A stretch of DNA of 64,000 bases from VXNE01 sp965208745 (GCA_965208745.1 CBDBPN010000004.1:2418001-2482000), one strand, 5' to 3'; numbered from the stretch's first letter, positions 34,854 through 46,537 are shown. Made by a program: numbers and translations. The notes: generated by a model from the sequence alone, not told the origin.

Positions 34854-35846
34854 TCAGTCCGGAAAGCGCTCGCGGAGCGTCCGATAGTCGGCCAGGTCCG
34901 GCAGGCGCGGTCCGACCTGGGCCACCAGTTGCGCCGCGGCGTAGTTCCCGAAGCGGGCGGCGTCCGCCGGCGCGCCATCGGAACACAACGCGTAGAGGCA
35001 TGCGCCGGCGTAGATGTCGCCGGCGCCCGTCGTGTCGACGGCGGGGACCTCGAAACCCGGGACTTCCCGGCGGCCAGAGGGCGCGATCGCGAGGCTGCCC
35101 GCGCTGCCGAGGGTCACGAAGACAAGAGGCGCGACGTCGGCGAGTTCGTTCGCCGCGATGTCCACGCGGTCGGCGCCCGTCCAGCCGAGGGCTTCCTCCT
35201 CGTTGCAGAAGAGGGCGTGGACGCCGTTGCCGAGCATGGCGAGCAGGCCGTCGCGGAAGGACTCGACCATGCTCGGGTCGGAGAGCGTGAGGCTCGTGCG
35301 CACGCCCTCGGCCTCGGCGACCTCGCGCGCGCGGACCGCGGCCGCACGGCCGGTCTCCGAGGAGGCGAGATAGCCCTCGATGTAGGCGTAGCGCGACCGG
35401 GCGAGCGACGCCGGCTCGACATCGTCGATGTCGAGCAGCTCGGAGGCGCCGAGGAAGGTGTTCATGGAACGTTCCGCATCGCCGGTGACGAGGACGAGGC
35501 AGCGCCCGGACTGGCCGGGCCGCTCCGGATCATGGGGCCTGACGTCGACGCCGGCGGCGGCGATCTCGGCGAGGAAACGGGCGCCGGTGTCGTCGCCCGC
35601 GACCCGGCACGAGTAGTAACAGTCGCCGCCGAAAGCCTGCACGGCGTAAACCGTGTTGGCCGCCGAGCCGCCGCACATGCGTTTCGGGGAGAGGCCCGCG
35701 AGAGCGTCGACCAGTTCACGGAGGCGCGTTTCGTCGACGAGCGTCATGTGTCCCTTCACGACGCGATGGTCGGCGAGGAACCCGTCGTCGACGGCGTACT
35801 CGATGTCCAGAAGGGCGGCGCCGATCCCGTAGACGTCGTAGCTCAT
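34854..35846 (-). CDS. PfkB-family sugar/adenosine kinase
   Basis: This 330-residue kinase opens with YDVYGIGAALLDIEYAV. PfkB signature 1 is in RMCGGSAANTVYAVQAFGG. Signature 2, with the catalytic Asp, is VPAVDTTGAGDIYAGACLYAL near the C-terminus. It most resembles the adenosine kinase-like subgroup, but the substrate is not certain. The start ATG 35846 lies 3 nt after a palindromic repeat block on the same strand, so its untranslated leader would consist almost entirely of repeat sequence. Confidence 0.87.
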   Translation of the reverse strand: MSYDVYGIGAALLDIEYAVDDGFLADHRVVKGHMTLVDETRLRELVDALAGLSPKRMCGGSAANTVYAVQAFGGDCYYSCRVAGDDTGARFLAEIAAAGVDVRPHDPERPGQSGRCLVLVTGDAERSMNTFLGASELLDIDDVEPASLARSRYAYIEGYLASSETGRAAAVRAREVAEAEGVRTSLTLSDPSMVESFRDGLLAMLGNGVHALFCNEEEALGWTGADRVDIAANELADVAPLVFVTLGSAGSLAIAPSGRREVPGFEVPAVDTTGAGDIYAGACLYALCSDGAPADAARFGNYAAAQLVAQVGPRLPDLADYRTLRERFPD

Positions 35847-35848
35847 GT

Positions 35849-35950
35849 CTTCATGCGAGGGGCGCACCCCTCGCGCTCCCATGGCGCGGAGTTTTCGCGC
35901 AGCGAAACTCCAACGCGACCGTAGGTCGCGCGCGCTCCCCGGCTGAGGGC
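35849..35950 (-). repeat. Composite palindromic element directly upstream of the PfkB kinase
   Basis: On the minus strand it begins with the family flank GCCCTCAGCCGGGGAGCGCG and ends with CCCCTCGC-ATGAAG. In between are three separate hairpins: CGCGACC/GGTCGCG, GGAGTTTCGC/GCGAAAACTCC and GCGAGGGG/CCCCTCGC. It is a longer version of the 45-bp unit that follows it at 35951-36040. Confidence 0.75.
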
Positions 35951-35999
35951 ACTTTCATGCGAGGGGCGCACCCCTCGCGCTCCCCGGCTGAGGGCACTT

Positions 36000-37328
<1,329 letters not shown>

Positions 37329-37354
37329 TTTTCTATGCTTCCCTGCGGCAGGTT

Positions 37355-37780
37355 CTAGGGCTTGACGACGACGAGGATCACGATGGCGACCAGCAGCACG
37401 GCGGGCGCCTCGTTGAACCACCGGTAGAAACGCTCGCCGTGCGTGTTCGCGTCGTTCGCGAAGGCGCGGAGCAGGCGTCCGGAGTACCCGTGGTAGGCGT
37501 AGAGCGCAAGGACCGCCGCGAGCTTCGCCCACATCCATCCGGCGGCGGCGTAGGCGTCCCAGGTCAGGACGAGGTTCCAGACGCCGAAAACCGCGGTCAA
37601 CGCGGCGGACGGGGTCATGATGCCCCGGTAGAGCTTGCGCTCCATGACCTTGAAACGGTCGATGCCGGGCCCGTCGGTCGCGGTGGCGTGGTAGACGAAG
37701 AGCCGCGGCAGGTAGAAGAGCGCGGCGAACCAGGTCACCACGAAGACGATGTGGAAGGCCTTGACCCAGAGGATCATCAT
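37355..37780 (-). CDS. hemJ: Protoporphyrinogen oxidase HemJ
   Basis: This 141-residue inner-membrane protein has about four transmembrane helices and was formerly called UPF0093. It opens with ILWVKAFHIVFVVTWFAALFY, with the conserved His in helix 1, followed by LPRLFVYHA. ERKLYRGIMTPS and YHGYSGRLL are further family motifs. It oxidises protoporphyrinogen IX. The start is ATG 37780; an ATG at 37777 is equally possible. It reads towards hemL. Confidence 0.92.
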   Translation of the reverse strand: MMILWVKAFHIVFVVTWFAALFYLPRLFVYHATATDGPGIDRFKVMERKLYRGIMTPSAALTAVFGVWNLVLTWDAYAAAGWMWAKLAAVLALYAYHGYSGRLLRAFANDANTHGERFYRWFNEAPAVLLVAIVILVVVKP

Positions 37781-37832
37781 GCCGGAGCGTCCTGTCCTCC
37801 GCCCGGGGACGAGCGGCGGGCGATGATACCGG

Positions 37833-39173
37833 TTACGGCGGCCCTTCGTCCCGGGAACGGAGCGCCGCCGGTGTTGCCAGGAAGACGGATGGCTGGCGGA
37901 ACAGCCTCCCGGCCGTCAGGGTCGCCACGATGACGATGAGCATGGCCGGCAGGATGATGCTCGCGTTGGAGGTCAGCTCGACGACCGCCATCAATGCGGC
38001 CAGGGGCGCCTGCAGGGCGGCGGCCATCATCGCGGCCATCCCGAGGAGTACGTAGAACCCCTCGCTCGAGGCCTCGCCAGGCGAGAGGAACTGGCCCAGG
38101 TGTCCCAGCAGTCCACCGCATGCCGCCCCCATGACGATGGTCGGGCCGATCACCCCGACGGGCATCCCGAGCCCGACGCAGGCGCTCGACGCGGCCATCT
38201 TGGCCACCAGGATAACGGCCAGCGCGGACCATGCGAGGGTTCCCGCGAGGGCGGCATCCACCGTGTCGTAGCCGATGCCCATGACGGCCGGCGCCGGCAC
38301 GGCGGCGGCGGCGGTGATCGCGCCGGCAAGCATCGCCCGCGCCCAGTACGGCCGGCGTCCCATGCGGGTGAACAGGCGCACGGTCGCGGTGAACGCCGCT
38401 CCGAGCGTACCGATGGCGAGGCCCGCCAGGACCACGAAGGGCACGTCCATCAGCGAGTGCATCTGCATGCTGCCGACGGCGAAGACCGGCGTGTCGCCGA
38501 ACAGGTAACGCGTGATGACGGTCGCGGTGACGGCTGCCAGGCCCACCGGGATGAAACTCGCCACGGCGTAACCCATCAGGACGACTTCCATCGCGAACAC
38601 GACACCGGCCATCGGCGTGTTGAAGGACCCGGCGATGGCGGCGGCGGTGCCGCATGCGACCAGAATCCGGAGGCTGTCCGCGGGAACGCCGAGACGTTGA
38701 CCGAGGAGGCTCGAGGCGGTTGCGCCGAGGTGGATGGCCGGACCCTCGCGGCCTCCGGAGAACCCGGCGGCGAGGGCGGCCGTCCCCGCGAAGAACTGCA
38801 CGAGGGCGTTGGTCGCGGGGAGCCGTCCCGCGTGTTCGCGGAGCCGCTGCAGGACGTGGGCGACGCCGGTCCGCCGCCGGTCCTCGCTCAGCCGCGTGAG
38901 GGCTATGCCGACGACCAGGGCCCCGAGCAGCGGTAGCCCGGCCCGCATCGCGGGCGGGAGCCCTTCGAAATTCTCGCTGTCGCCGCCGAGGGCGAGCAGC
39001 GCCGCGCTGTCGATCGCCAGCCGGAACAGGGCGATTACGACCCCGGTGACGACGCCGGCCGCGACGCCGAGCAGCGCCAGGCGCTGGAGCGGGTCGGCAT
39101 AGGCCAGCCGTGGGCGGAGCACACGTTGCAGTACGCGGCGGGTGAGACCGGGGAGGTTGCGTCGCGGGGTCAC
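37833..39173 (-). CDS. CLC-family chloride channel/transporter
   Basis: This is 446 residues from GTG 39173. About ten to twelve hydrophobic segments are seen. The selectivity motif GFSGGREGPAIHLGA contains the gating Glu. The region usually bearing GSGIP reads RRRTGVAHVLQRL and does not match the motif. MPVGVIGPTIVMG corresponds to the later GxFxP segment. A long upstream extension of the frame is low in hydrophobicity and antisense to the DUF6776 gene, so it is rejected. No C-terminal CBS domains are present. Confidence 0.87.
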   Translation of the reverse strand: MTPRRNLPGLTRRVLQRVLRPRLAYADPLQRLALLGVAAGVVTGVVIALFRLAIDSAALLALGGDSENFEGLPPAMRAGLPLLGALVVGIALTRLSEDRRRTGVAHVLQRLREHAGRLPATNALVQFFAGTAALAAGFSGGREGPAIHLGATASSLLGQRLGVPADSLRILVACGTAAAIAGSFNTPMAGVVFAMEVVLMGYAVASFIPVGLAAVTATVITRYLFGDTPVFAVGSMQMHSLMDVPFVVLAGLAIGTLGAAFTATVRLFTRMGRRPYWARAMLAGAITAAAAVPAPAVMGIGYDTVDAALAGTLAWSALAVILVAKMAASSACVGLGMPVGVIGPTIVMGAACGGLLGHLGQFLSPGEASSEGFYVLLGMAAMMAAALQAPLAALMAVVELTSNASIILPAMLIVIVATLTAGRLFRQPSVFLATPAALRSRDEGPP

Positions 39174-39276
39174 GGCTGAGGGCTTGCCCTCGGAAAGGTA
39201 CGCGAGTATACCGCCAGGCAGTTGAGCGACCGGGGATGCGCGGGTGCGTTGGGCCGACCTGCTACCGAAGGAGCGG

Positions 39277-39951
39277 ATGACGGTGGTGGCCGTACGCCCG
39301 GGCGTGGGACTCGTCCGGGGTCTCGGCGTGGCGGTCGCCGGTCTGGCGCTGCTCGGGACGGGGTTTCTGCTGCGCGATGCCGTTCCAGCCGAGGCGGACG
39401 CGGTGGAGGCGGCGCCCGCCGGCGCCGTCGACCCCCTCGGTGACCTCGACCTCTCGAACGTACGGCTGGCGACAGTGGTCGAGGCGGGCGCCAACGAGCG
39501 GTTGCGGCGGACGATCAAGGAACTGCGCGACCGCATTGGCGCCCTGGAAGAGGAGGCGCGCTTCTACCGCAGGCTGGTCGCCCCGTCGGAGGCGGAGCGC
39601 GGGTTCAGGATCGAACGCCTCACCATCGCGTCGACCCCGGAGCCGGCGCGATACGGGTACCGGCTGCTGCTCACGCAGATCGTGGACCGGCACAACTGGA
39701 TCGAAGGCGAGGTGCTGATGGAACTCTCGGGGGAGCGGGAAGGCGAACCCGAACGGCATGCGGTGGCGGACCTCGTCTCGGATGACGACTTCGCCACCGG
39801 CTTCAGATTCCTGTATTTTCAGGAGTTCTCCGGCGAGTTCTCGTTGCCGGAGGGATTCGTTCCGCGCGCTGTCGCGGTGACGGCGCGGGTGCGGGACGAC
39901 GCGGAGACGCGGTTGCGGGAGTCCTTCGACTGGGTGGTCGAGGAAGGCTGA
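39277..39951 (+). CDS. DUF6776-like membrane-anchored protein
   Basis: This is 224 residues from ATG 39277, chosen because GAAGGAG lies 4-10 nt upstream. There is one N-terminal hydrophobic helix (LGVAVAGLALLGTGFLL), then a coiled-coil-like stretch (RRTIKELRDRIGALEEEARF), then FYRRLVAP and a beta-rich C-terminal domain. This layout is typical of the DUF6776 proteins found next to bactofilin genes in Pseudomonas-type genomes. It is probably a periplasm-facing inner membrane protein. Function unknown. Confidence 0.75.
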   Translation: MTVVAVRPGVGLVRGLGVAVAGLALLGTGFLLRDAVPAEADAVEAAPAGAVDPLGDLDLSNVRLATVVEAGANERLRRTIKELRDRIGALEEEARFYRRLVAPSEAERGFRIERLTIASTPEPARYGYRLLLTQIVDRHNWIEGEVLMELSGEREGEPERHAVADLVSDDDFATGFRFLYFQEFSGEFSLPEGFVPRAVAVTARVRDDAETRLRESFDWVVEEG

Positions 39952-39977
39952 GCGGAGGACGGCTGAGCGGAGGAGGC

Positions 39978-40412
39978 ATGAAAGTGAAGGGAAAGAATGC
40001 GAAAAGCGAGCGGACGGGCAACGACACGACGCTGATCGACGCCTCCGCCGTCGTGCGGGGGACGATCGCGTTCTCCGGGCGCCTCTACGTGAGCGGCGTG
40101 GTCGAGGGAGAGATCGAGGCGGACGAAGGCAGTGGCGCGACCCTCACCGTGGGCGAAGGCGGTCATGTCAAGGGCAACATCCGGGTCCCGACCGTCGTCA
40201 TCGGCGGACGTGTCGAGGGGGACGTGCACTCGAGTGTGCGCCTCGAGATGGGCGGCAAGGCCGAGATGGCGGGCAAGGTGTTCTACCGCCTCATCGAGAT
40301 GCACGAGGGCGCGGTGATACAGGGTGAGCTGCACTGCGACCGGGAAGCCGGAGGCAATGTGCATCCGTTGGAGACGACGCCGGCCGCGGTCGAGGACACG
40401 GAGCGACGCTGA
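39978..40412 (+). CDS. Bactofilin family cytoskeletal protein
   Basis: This 144-residue protein has a beta-helical core (about residues 20-115) showing the repeated pattern IDASAVVRGTIAFSGRLYVS, VVEGEIEADE and VTVGEGGHVKGNIRV-type strands. Bactofilins self-assemble into filaments that organise envelope machinery. It follows the DUF6776 gene by 26 nt; the gap holds two near copies of GGCTGAGCGGAGGA, the first containing the upstream stop and the second the ribosome site. It precedes erpA, as in Pseudomonas. Confidence 0.88.
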   Translation: MKVKGKNAKSERTGNDTTLIDASAVVRGTIAFSGRLYVSGVVEGEIEADEGSGATLTVGEGGHVKGNIRVPTVVIGGRVEGDVHSSVRLEMGGKAEMAGKVFYRLIEMHEGAVIQGELHCDREAGGNVHPLETTPAAVEDTERR

Positions 40413-40471
40413 CGCCGGCGGTAGACGGCTCCGCGCCGCGAAGGGCACGGGACGCCGCGTATAATCCGCGC

Positions 40472-40798
40472 ATGGACATCCAGTTCTCGGGCCGGGCCGC
40501 GGGCAAGGTGGCGTCGCTGATCGAAGACGAAGGCAACGACCTCCTGAAACTGCGCGTGTTCATCACGGGCGGCGGCTGCAGCGGCTTCTCCTACGGTTTC
40601 ACGTTCGACGAGGATGTCTCGGAGGACGACGCCGTCATCGAGCGGGACGGCGTGACCATGCTCGTGGACGCGATGAGCTACCAGTACCTCGCGGGCGCGG
40701 AGATCGACTACCGCGAGGACCTGCAGGGCGCCCAGTTCGTCGTGACCAATCCCAACGCGTCGTCCACCTGCGGGTGCGGTAACTCCTTCGCCATCTGA
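40472..40798 (+). CDS. erpA: Iron-sulfur cluster insertion protein ErpA
   Basis: This 108-residue A-type carrier delivers [Fe-S] clusters to apoproteins. The three Cys ligands are present: one in ITGGGCSGFSYGFTFDE and two in ASSTCGCGNSFAI at the C-terminus. It starts at ATG 40472 and converges on anmK. The pairing with anmK and the M23 peptidase is conserved in gammaproteobacteria, which supports ErpA over IscA. Confidence 0.93.
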   Translation: MDIQFSGRAAGKVASLIEDEGNDLLKLRVFITGGGCSGFSYGFTFDEDVSEDDAVIERDGVTMLVDAMSYQYLAGAEIDYREDLQGAQFVVTNPNASSTCGCGNSFAI

Positions 40799-40842
40799 CC
40801 TTCCTTCCGCCGCGCGTCCACGTCGCTTCGCAACCGGTCCGG

Positions 40843-41940
40843 TCAGGCGGGGTACAGCGCCCCGAGCACCCGCGGCCCGGCGGCGCCGGTCACCGCCGGA
40901 GCGTTCCCGGGCAGCCGTTCGACGAAGCGGTACGCCAGCCAGGCGAAGGCCGCCGCTTCGACGGCGTCTCCGTCCACGCCCAGCGCATCGGTCGTCGTCA
41001 CGCTGCGCGGGGACAGCCGCCGGCCGAGCCGCCGCATCAGGTCCGCGTTCCACCGTCCGCCTCCGCAGACCACCACCTCTTCCGTCGCCGGACCCCAGGA
41101 CGAGATCGCTCCCGCCACGCTCGCGGCGGTGAACTCGGCCAGCGTGGCCTGAACGCTGGCGGGCGCTTCGGATCCTTCGAGTCGCCGCAGGATGAAGGGG
41201 AGGTTGTAGTGCTCCTTGCCGGTACTCTTGGGTGGCCGTTCCGCGAGGAAAGCGTCCTCCTCCAGCCGCCCCAGCAACTCCGGGATGGCACGGGCGCCGG
41301 CGGACCAGGCGCCGTCGCGGTCGAACGGCTCGCCGCGTTGCTCTCGAATCCACGCATCGAGGAGGGCGTTCCCGGGGCCGGTGTCGAAACCCGTTACGGC
41401 TCCGTGCCCGAGAGCGGGGTCGCCGAGGAGGGTGACATTGGCGATCCCCCCGATGTTCAGCACGGCGCGGGGCGTGCCGGCGACCCCGAAGAGCGCCGCG
41501 TGAAAGGGCGGCACCAGCGGCGCGCCCTCGCCTCCCGCCGCGATGTCCCGCCGCCGGAAGTCCGCCACGGTGTCGATGCCGCTGCACTCGGCGATGCGGC
41601 TCGGGTCGCCGATCTGCACGGTGTAGGCGGGGCGCCCGCGCGGGTCGTGGCGGATCGTCTGGCCGTGGCTGCCGACCGCGATGACGGACCGGCCCCCCGC
41701 GAAGCGCCGGACGGCGTCGCCGATGAACTCCCCAAGCTCCGCGTCGGCGCGGGCGACACGGTCGAGGCGGTCGTCGACGGGAGTGGCGAGCGCCCGCAGC
41801 TCCCGCGCCAGTGTCTCGGGCAGCGCTTCGACCCGGGCATCGACGATGCGTGGCGTGCCGCCGGAAGTCTCGAGGAGCGCCAGGTCGAGGCCGTCGACGC
41901 TCGTGCCGGAGATGGCTCCTGCGTAGAGAGACGACGGCAC
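40843..41940 (-). CDS. anmK: Anhydro-N-acetylmuramic acid kinase
   Basis: This 365-residue cytoplasmic kinase opens the 1,6-anhydro ring and phosphorylates anhydroMurNAc in cell-wall recycling. The phosphate-binding start AGAISGTSVDGLDLALLE is diagnostic. Other motifs are GSHGQTIRHDP, NIGGIANVTLL, FDTGPGNALLDAW and VVCGGGRWNADLM. GTG 41940 is the start and shares one base with the stop of the upstream M23 peptidase, so the two wall genes are translationally coupled. Confidence 0.94.
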   Translation of the reverse strand: MPSSLYAGAISGTSVDGLDLALLETSGGTPRIVDARVEALPETLARELRALATPVDDRLDRVARADAELGEFIGDAVRRFAGGRSVIAVGSHGQTIRHDPRGRPAYTVQIGDPSRIAECSGIDTVADFRRRDIAAGGEGAPLVPPFHAALFGVAGTPRAVLNIGGIANVTLLGDPALGHGAVTGFDTGPGNALLDAWIREQRGEPFDRDGAWSAGARAIPELLGRLEEDAFLAERPPKSTGKEHYNLPFILRRLEGSEAPASVQATLAEFTAASVAGAISSWGPATEEVVVCGGGRWNADLMRRLGRRLSPRSVTTTDALGVDGDAVEAAAFAWLAYRFVERLPGNAPAVTGAAGPRVLGALYPA

Positions 41941-43304
41941 TAAAAAAGCGAAGCGATGCGGGATTCGTCGCGGTCGAGCAGGGCCAGCAACGGCGCGGTG
42001 CTTTCCCCGAAGCGCTGCCGTTCGGCGGCGGGTATCGGACTGGCCTTCGGCATCTTGACGGTCCGCGGGTTGCGATGCACGCCGTCGACCAGGAACTCGT
42101 AGTGCAGGTGGGGACCGGTGGCGTAGCCGGTGGCCCCGACGTAACCGATCACGTCCCCCTGGGCAACGGACTTGCCGCGACGCGGCTTGCCGGCGAAGCG
42201 GGACAGGTGGAGGTACTTCGTACTGAACCCCCCGCCGTGCTCGAGGACGATGTAGTTGCCGTTCGCCCGGTTCCGCCCGGCGACCTCGACCGTGCCGTTG
42301 CCGGCGGCCAGTACGGGCGTGCCGACCGGCGCGGCGTAGTCGATGCCGCGATGGGGCATCGTGCGCTTGAACAGCGGGTGGCGACGCTTGAGGTTGAAGT
42401 GGGAGCTGATGCGCGTGAACTCCACGGGCGCGCGCAGGAAACGCTTGCGCATCGCTTCGCCCTCGGGGCTGTAGTAGTCCGCCCGCCCGGCGCTGTCCAC
42501 GTAGCGGACGGCCCGGTGGCGGTGTCCCTGGTTGATGAACTCCGCGGCCAGGATGTGACGAAACTCGACCGGGTCGCCGTTGTGGCGGCGCTCCTCGAAA
42601 ACGACGTGGAAGCTGTCGCCGGCACGGATGTCGAGGACGAAGTCGATGTCCCAGCGGAAGATGTTCGTGAGCGCCAGCGTCACGCGATCGCCCAGGCCGA
42701 TACGCTGGCCGGCGTCGAACAACGATTGCTCGATGACGGCCTCCCGGTGGACGGGGACGAGGTCCGTTTCCTCGACGATCTCGCGGGCCACGAAGCGGTC
42801 GTTCACGCGATCGAACTCGAGCCGCTCGAAGCTGTTGCGGGCGTACGCGAAACGCAGCAGCTCGCCGTCGGCACCCTCCACGAAAGTGAGTTCGTCCCCG
42901 GGGTGCATGCGCCCGAGCCGTGCGGCCAGCGGACCACTGTCGAGGATGCGCTGCAACTCGCGCGCGGGAATCCCGCGGCGCTGGAAGACGACGGACAGGT
43001 TGTCGCCGGGCCCGATCCGTGCCGACTCGCGGGAGCCGCCTGGAGGGGCGGAGGCGGGAGGTGAGGTCGTATCCGCGAGGTCTGGCGGTGGGGAGACGCG
43101 ATCGGGGACGGACATTTCGGCGGCGACCCCGTCCAGGATCGTGTCGGTGGTGACTCTTTCGCTCCTTTCGCCCCCTTCGGGGGCTCCCCGGTTCACGACC
43201 GCCGCGGCGACGATGACGAGGGCGAGGAGGCCCGAGACGAAAGCGTGCGATGCTGGGAACTGTCGGATGTTCAAAGCTGACGACCCGCCAGGGCGGATCT
43301 GCAT
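41940..43304 (-). CDS. mepM: M23 peptidoglycan endopeptidase, MepM-like
   Basis: This is 454 residues from ATG 43304. One N-terminal hydrophobic helix (HAFVSGLLALVIVAAAVV) anchors it. An OapA/LysM-like domain follows (IGPGDNLSVVFQRRGIPARE). The C-terminal lysostaphin-type domain carries the zinc motif HRGIDYAAPVGTPV and GPHLHYEF. It would cut D,D crosslinks to allow wall growth. Residues near 42-52 (NRGAPEGGERSE) are encoded by a palindrome related to the other repeats of the window. It is coupled to anmK. Confidence 0.9.
   Translation of the reverse strand: MQIRPGGSSALNIRQFPASHAFVSGLLALVIVAAAVVNRGAPEGGERSERVTTDTILDGVAAEMSVPDRVSPPPDLADTTSPPASAPPGGSRESARIGPGDNLSVVFQRRGIPARELQRILDSGPLAARLGRMHPGDELTFVEGADGELLRFAYARNSFERLEFDRVNDRFVAREIVEETDLVPVHREAVIEQSLFDAGQRIGLGDRVTLALTNIFRWDIDFVLDIRAGDSFHVVFEERRHNGDPVEFRHILAAEFINQGHRHRAVRYVDSAGRADYYSPEGEAMRKRFLRAPVEFTRISSHFNLKRRHPLFKRTMPHRGIDYAAPVGTPVLAAGNGTVEVAGRNRANGNYIVLEHGGGFSTKYLHLSRFAGKPRRGKSVAQGDVIGYVGATGYATGPHLHYEFLVDGVHRNPRTVKMPKASPIPAAERQRFGESTAPLLALLDRDESRIASLF
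43162..43193 (-). repeat. Palindrome in the M23 peptidase gene, related to the repeat family
   Basis: On the minus strand it reads AACCGGGGAGC, then CCCCC-GAAG-GGGGG and CGAAAGGAG. The flank CCGGGGAGC before the stem and GAAA after it match the other copies, while the stem sequence differs. It is read in frame within the N-terminal linker of the protein. Confidence 0.5.
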
Positions 43305-43453
43305 GGACCCCGCGACGCCCGTAAAGTGGCGATTATAGCGCCGCGGGGCCGGCCCTGCACTGCCCAGCCCGGCGTTCCACCGGCGTTCCCGCCTTCGGTG
43401 CCTCTCGCGCGGGGGCTTGGTCCGCCGGCGAGGTTCCTGATAGTTTGCGCGCC

Positions 43454-44725
43454 ATGGCTTCGCTCCTGCGTCAGTGGTTCGAACGCGGCCTCGTCGCGCA
43501 GGTGTCGGACGAGGCCGGACTGGCGGCACACCTCGAGACGGGGAGCCGGACCGTCTACTGCGGCTTCGACCCTTCCGCGGCGAGCCTCCAGGTCGGCAAC
43601 CTCGTGCCGCTGTTGGGACTGCGCCGTTTCCAGCGGGCGGGGCACCGGCCGATCCTCTTGATCGGCGGCGCCACGGGACTGATCGGGGACCCGGGCGGCA
43701 AGTCGGAGGAGCGCGCGCTTCACGGCCGCGATACGGTGCGCCAGTGGGCCGACGGCATCCGGGAGCAGGCTTCCGGCTTCCTGGATTTCTCCGGCGCCGG
43801 CGCCGCGCTGGTGGTCGACAACCTGGACTGGACCGCGGACCTGCCGGTCGTCACGTTCCTGCGCGACGTCGGCAAGCACTTCTCGGTCAACGCGATGGTG
43901 CGGCGCGACAGCGTGCGGTCCCGGCTGACGCGGGAGGGTGCGGGGATCTCCTACACCGAGTTCAGCTACATGGTGCTGCAGGCGATGGACTTCCTGGAAC
44001 TCGCCAGGCGCCACGACTGCAGCGTGCAGATCGGAGGCAGCGATCAGTGGGGCAACATCGTCGGCGGGGTCGAACTGATCCGCCGTGCGCTCGCGCGCGA
44101 GGCGTACGCGTTGACGACGCCGCTGGTGACGAAAGCGGACGGCAGGAAGTTCGGCAAGTCCGAGAGCGGCACGGTGTGGCTGGACCCGTCGCTCACCTCG
44201 CCATACGCCTTCTACCAGTTCTGGCTCAACGCGGCGGACGCGGACGTGCCGGCGTGGCTGCGCTGCTTCACGTTGCTCGAGGTCGTGGCCATCGACGAGG
44301 CGGTCGCCGCGGCGACGGAGGACCCCGGCAGAAGGGCCGCGCAGAAACTGCTTGCCGGCGAGGTGACGCGGCTCGTCCACGGCGAGACGGGCCTGCGTTC
44401 GGCGGAGCGGATTACGGCGGCGCTGTTCGGCGGGGACATCCACGCGCTAGGAGCGGCCGATTTCGAGCAGCTCCGCCTCGACGGGATGGGATGCACGGAA
44501 TTGCCGGCCGGGACGGCGGTGGCCGCGGCGATGGCCGACGCGGGCCTCGCTCCTTCCCGGGGAGCCGCCCGCCGACTGATATCGAGCGGTGGCGTGTCCG
44601 TGAACGGCGCTCCCGTGCGGGACGTGGAGCAGGCGCTCTCGGCCGACACGGCCCTGCACGGGCGCTACCACCTCATACGTCGCGGCCGGAAGGCCTGGCA
44701 CCTCGCGGTGCACGCCACGACGTGA
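43454..44725 (+). CDS. tyrS: Tyrosyl-tRNA synthetase
   Basis: This 423-residue class I synthetase charges tRNA-Tyr; a cognate tRNA gene lies at 55094. Motifs are VYCGFDPSAASLQVGNLVPL (residues 34-53), LIGGATGLIGDPGGKS, and the KMSKS-type GRKFGKSESGTVW near residue 235. The C-terminal S4 RNA-binding domain is AARRLISSGGVSVNG onward. In the HIGH box the usual first His is Gln46 and the last position is Asn49. The start is ATG 43454. The gene sits between the M23/anmK pair and the rRNA operon, as in Pseudomonas. Confidence 0.94.
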   Translation: MASLLRQWFERGLVAQVSDEAGLAAHLETGSRTVYCGFDPSAASLQVGNLVPLLGLRRFQRAGHRPILLIGGATGLIGDPGGKSEERALHGRDTVRQWADGIREQASGFLDFSGAGAALVVDNLDWTADLPVVTFLRDVGKHFSVNAMVRRDSVRSRLTREGAGISYTEFSYMVLQAMDFLELARRHDCSVQIGGSDQWGNIVGGVELIRRALAREAYALTTPLVTKADGRKFGKSESGTVWLDPSLTSPYAFYQFWLNAADADVPAWLRCFTLLEVVAIDEAVAAATEDPGRRAAQKLLAGEVTRLVHGETGLRSAERITAALFGGDIHALGAADFEQLRLDGMGCTELPAGTAVAAAMADAGLAPSRGAARRLISSGGVSVNGAPVRDVEQALSADTALHGRYHLIRRGRKAWHLAVHATT

Positions 44726-44790
44726 CGTCCTCCCCGCGGGCCCGATGCGGGCCCCCGATGCGGGGCCCCGAAAAAAGTTCGATCTGCCGC

Positions 44791-44818
44791 TTGCGGGCCG
44801 GTTCGACAAGCGTATAAT
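44791..44818 (+). promoter_or_regulatory. rRNA operon promoter
   Basis: TTGCGG (44791-44796), a 16-nt spacer and a perfect TATAAT (44813-44818) precede the 16S gene by about 160 nt. The bases after the -10 (TCGCTCCCC) form a GC-rich discriminator, as expected for a stringently controlled rRNA promoter. The rest of the tyrS-16S gap (253 nt) has a GC hairpin at about 44736-44771, the leader and boxA. Confidence 0.75.
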
Positions 44819-44854
44819 TCGCTCCCCTTGGTCGCGGGGAACCCCCGGCGGCCC

Positions 44855-44867
44855 GCTCTTTGAAAAT
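44855..44867 (+). promoter_or_regulatory. boxA-like antitermination site in the rRNA leader
   Basis: GCTCTTTGAAAAT resembles the boxA consensus TGCTCTTTA, bound as RNA by NusB-NusE, about 110 nt before 16S. Its place in the leader supports the call. Confidence 0.65.
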
Positions 44868-44978
44868 CGAAACAAGCCATTCGTGTGGGCGCTCGTAACG
44901 TGGAGCCCTGGCAACTCTGGGTCCGCGGAGGACGGTGCGGCGCGAGCCGTTCCCCGAGTCCGCAGGCCCGAACGATTA

Positions 44979-46537
<1,559 letters not shown>

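Noticed and set aside
39174..39200. GGCTGAGGGCTTGCCCTCGG at the start of the CLC gene as another copy of the palindromic family
   Set aside because: Only about ten bases match the family flank and the typical stem is absent; chance is likely.
44735..44771. GC hairpins after tyrS as an intrinsic terminator
   Set aside because: The strong stems are followed by A rather than T on the plus strand.
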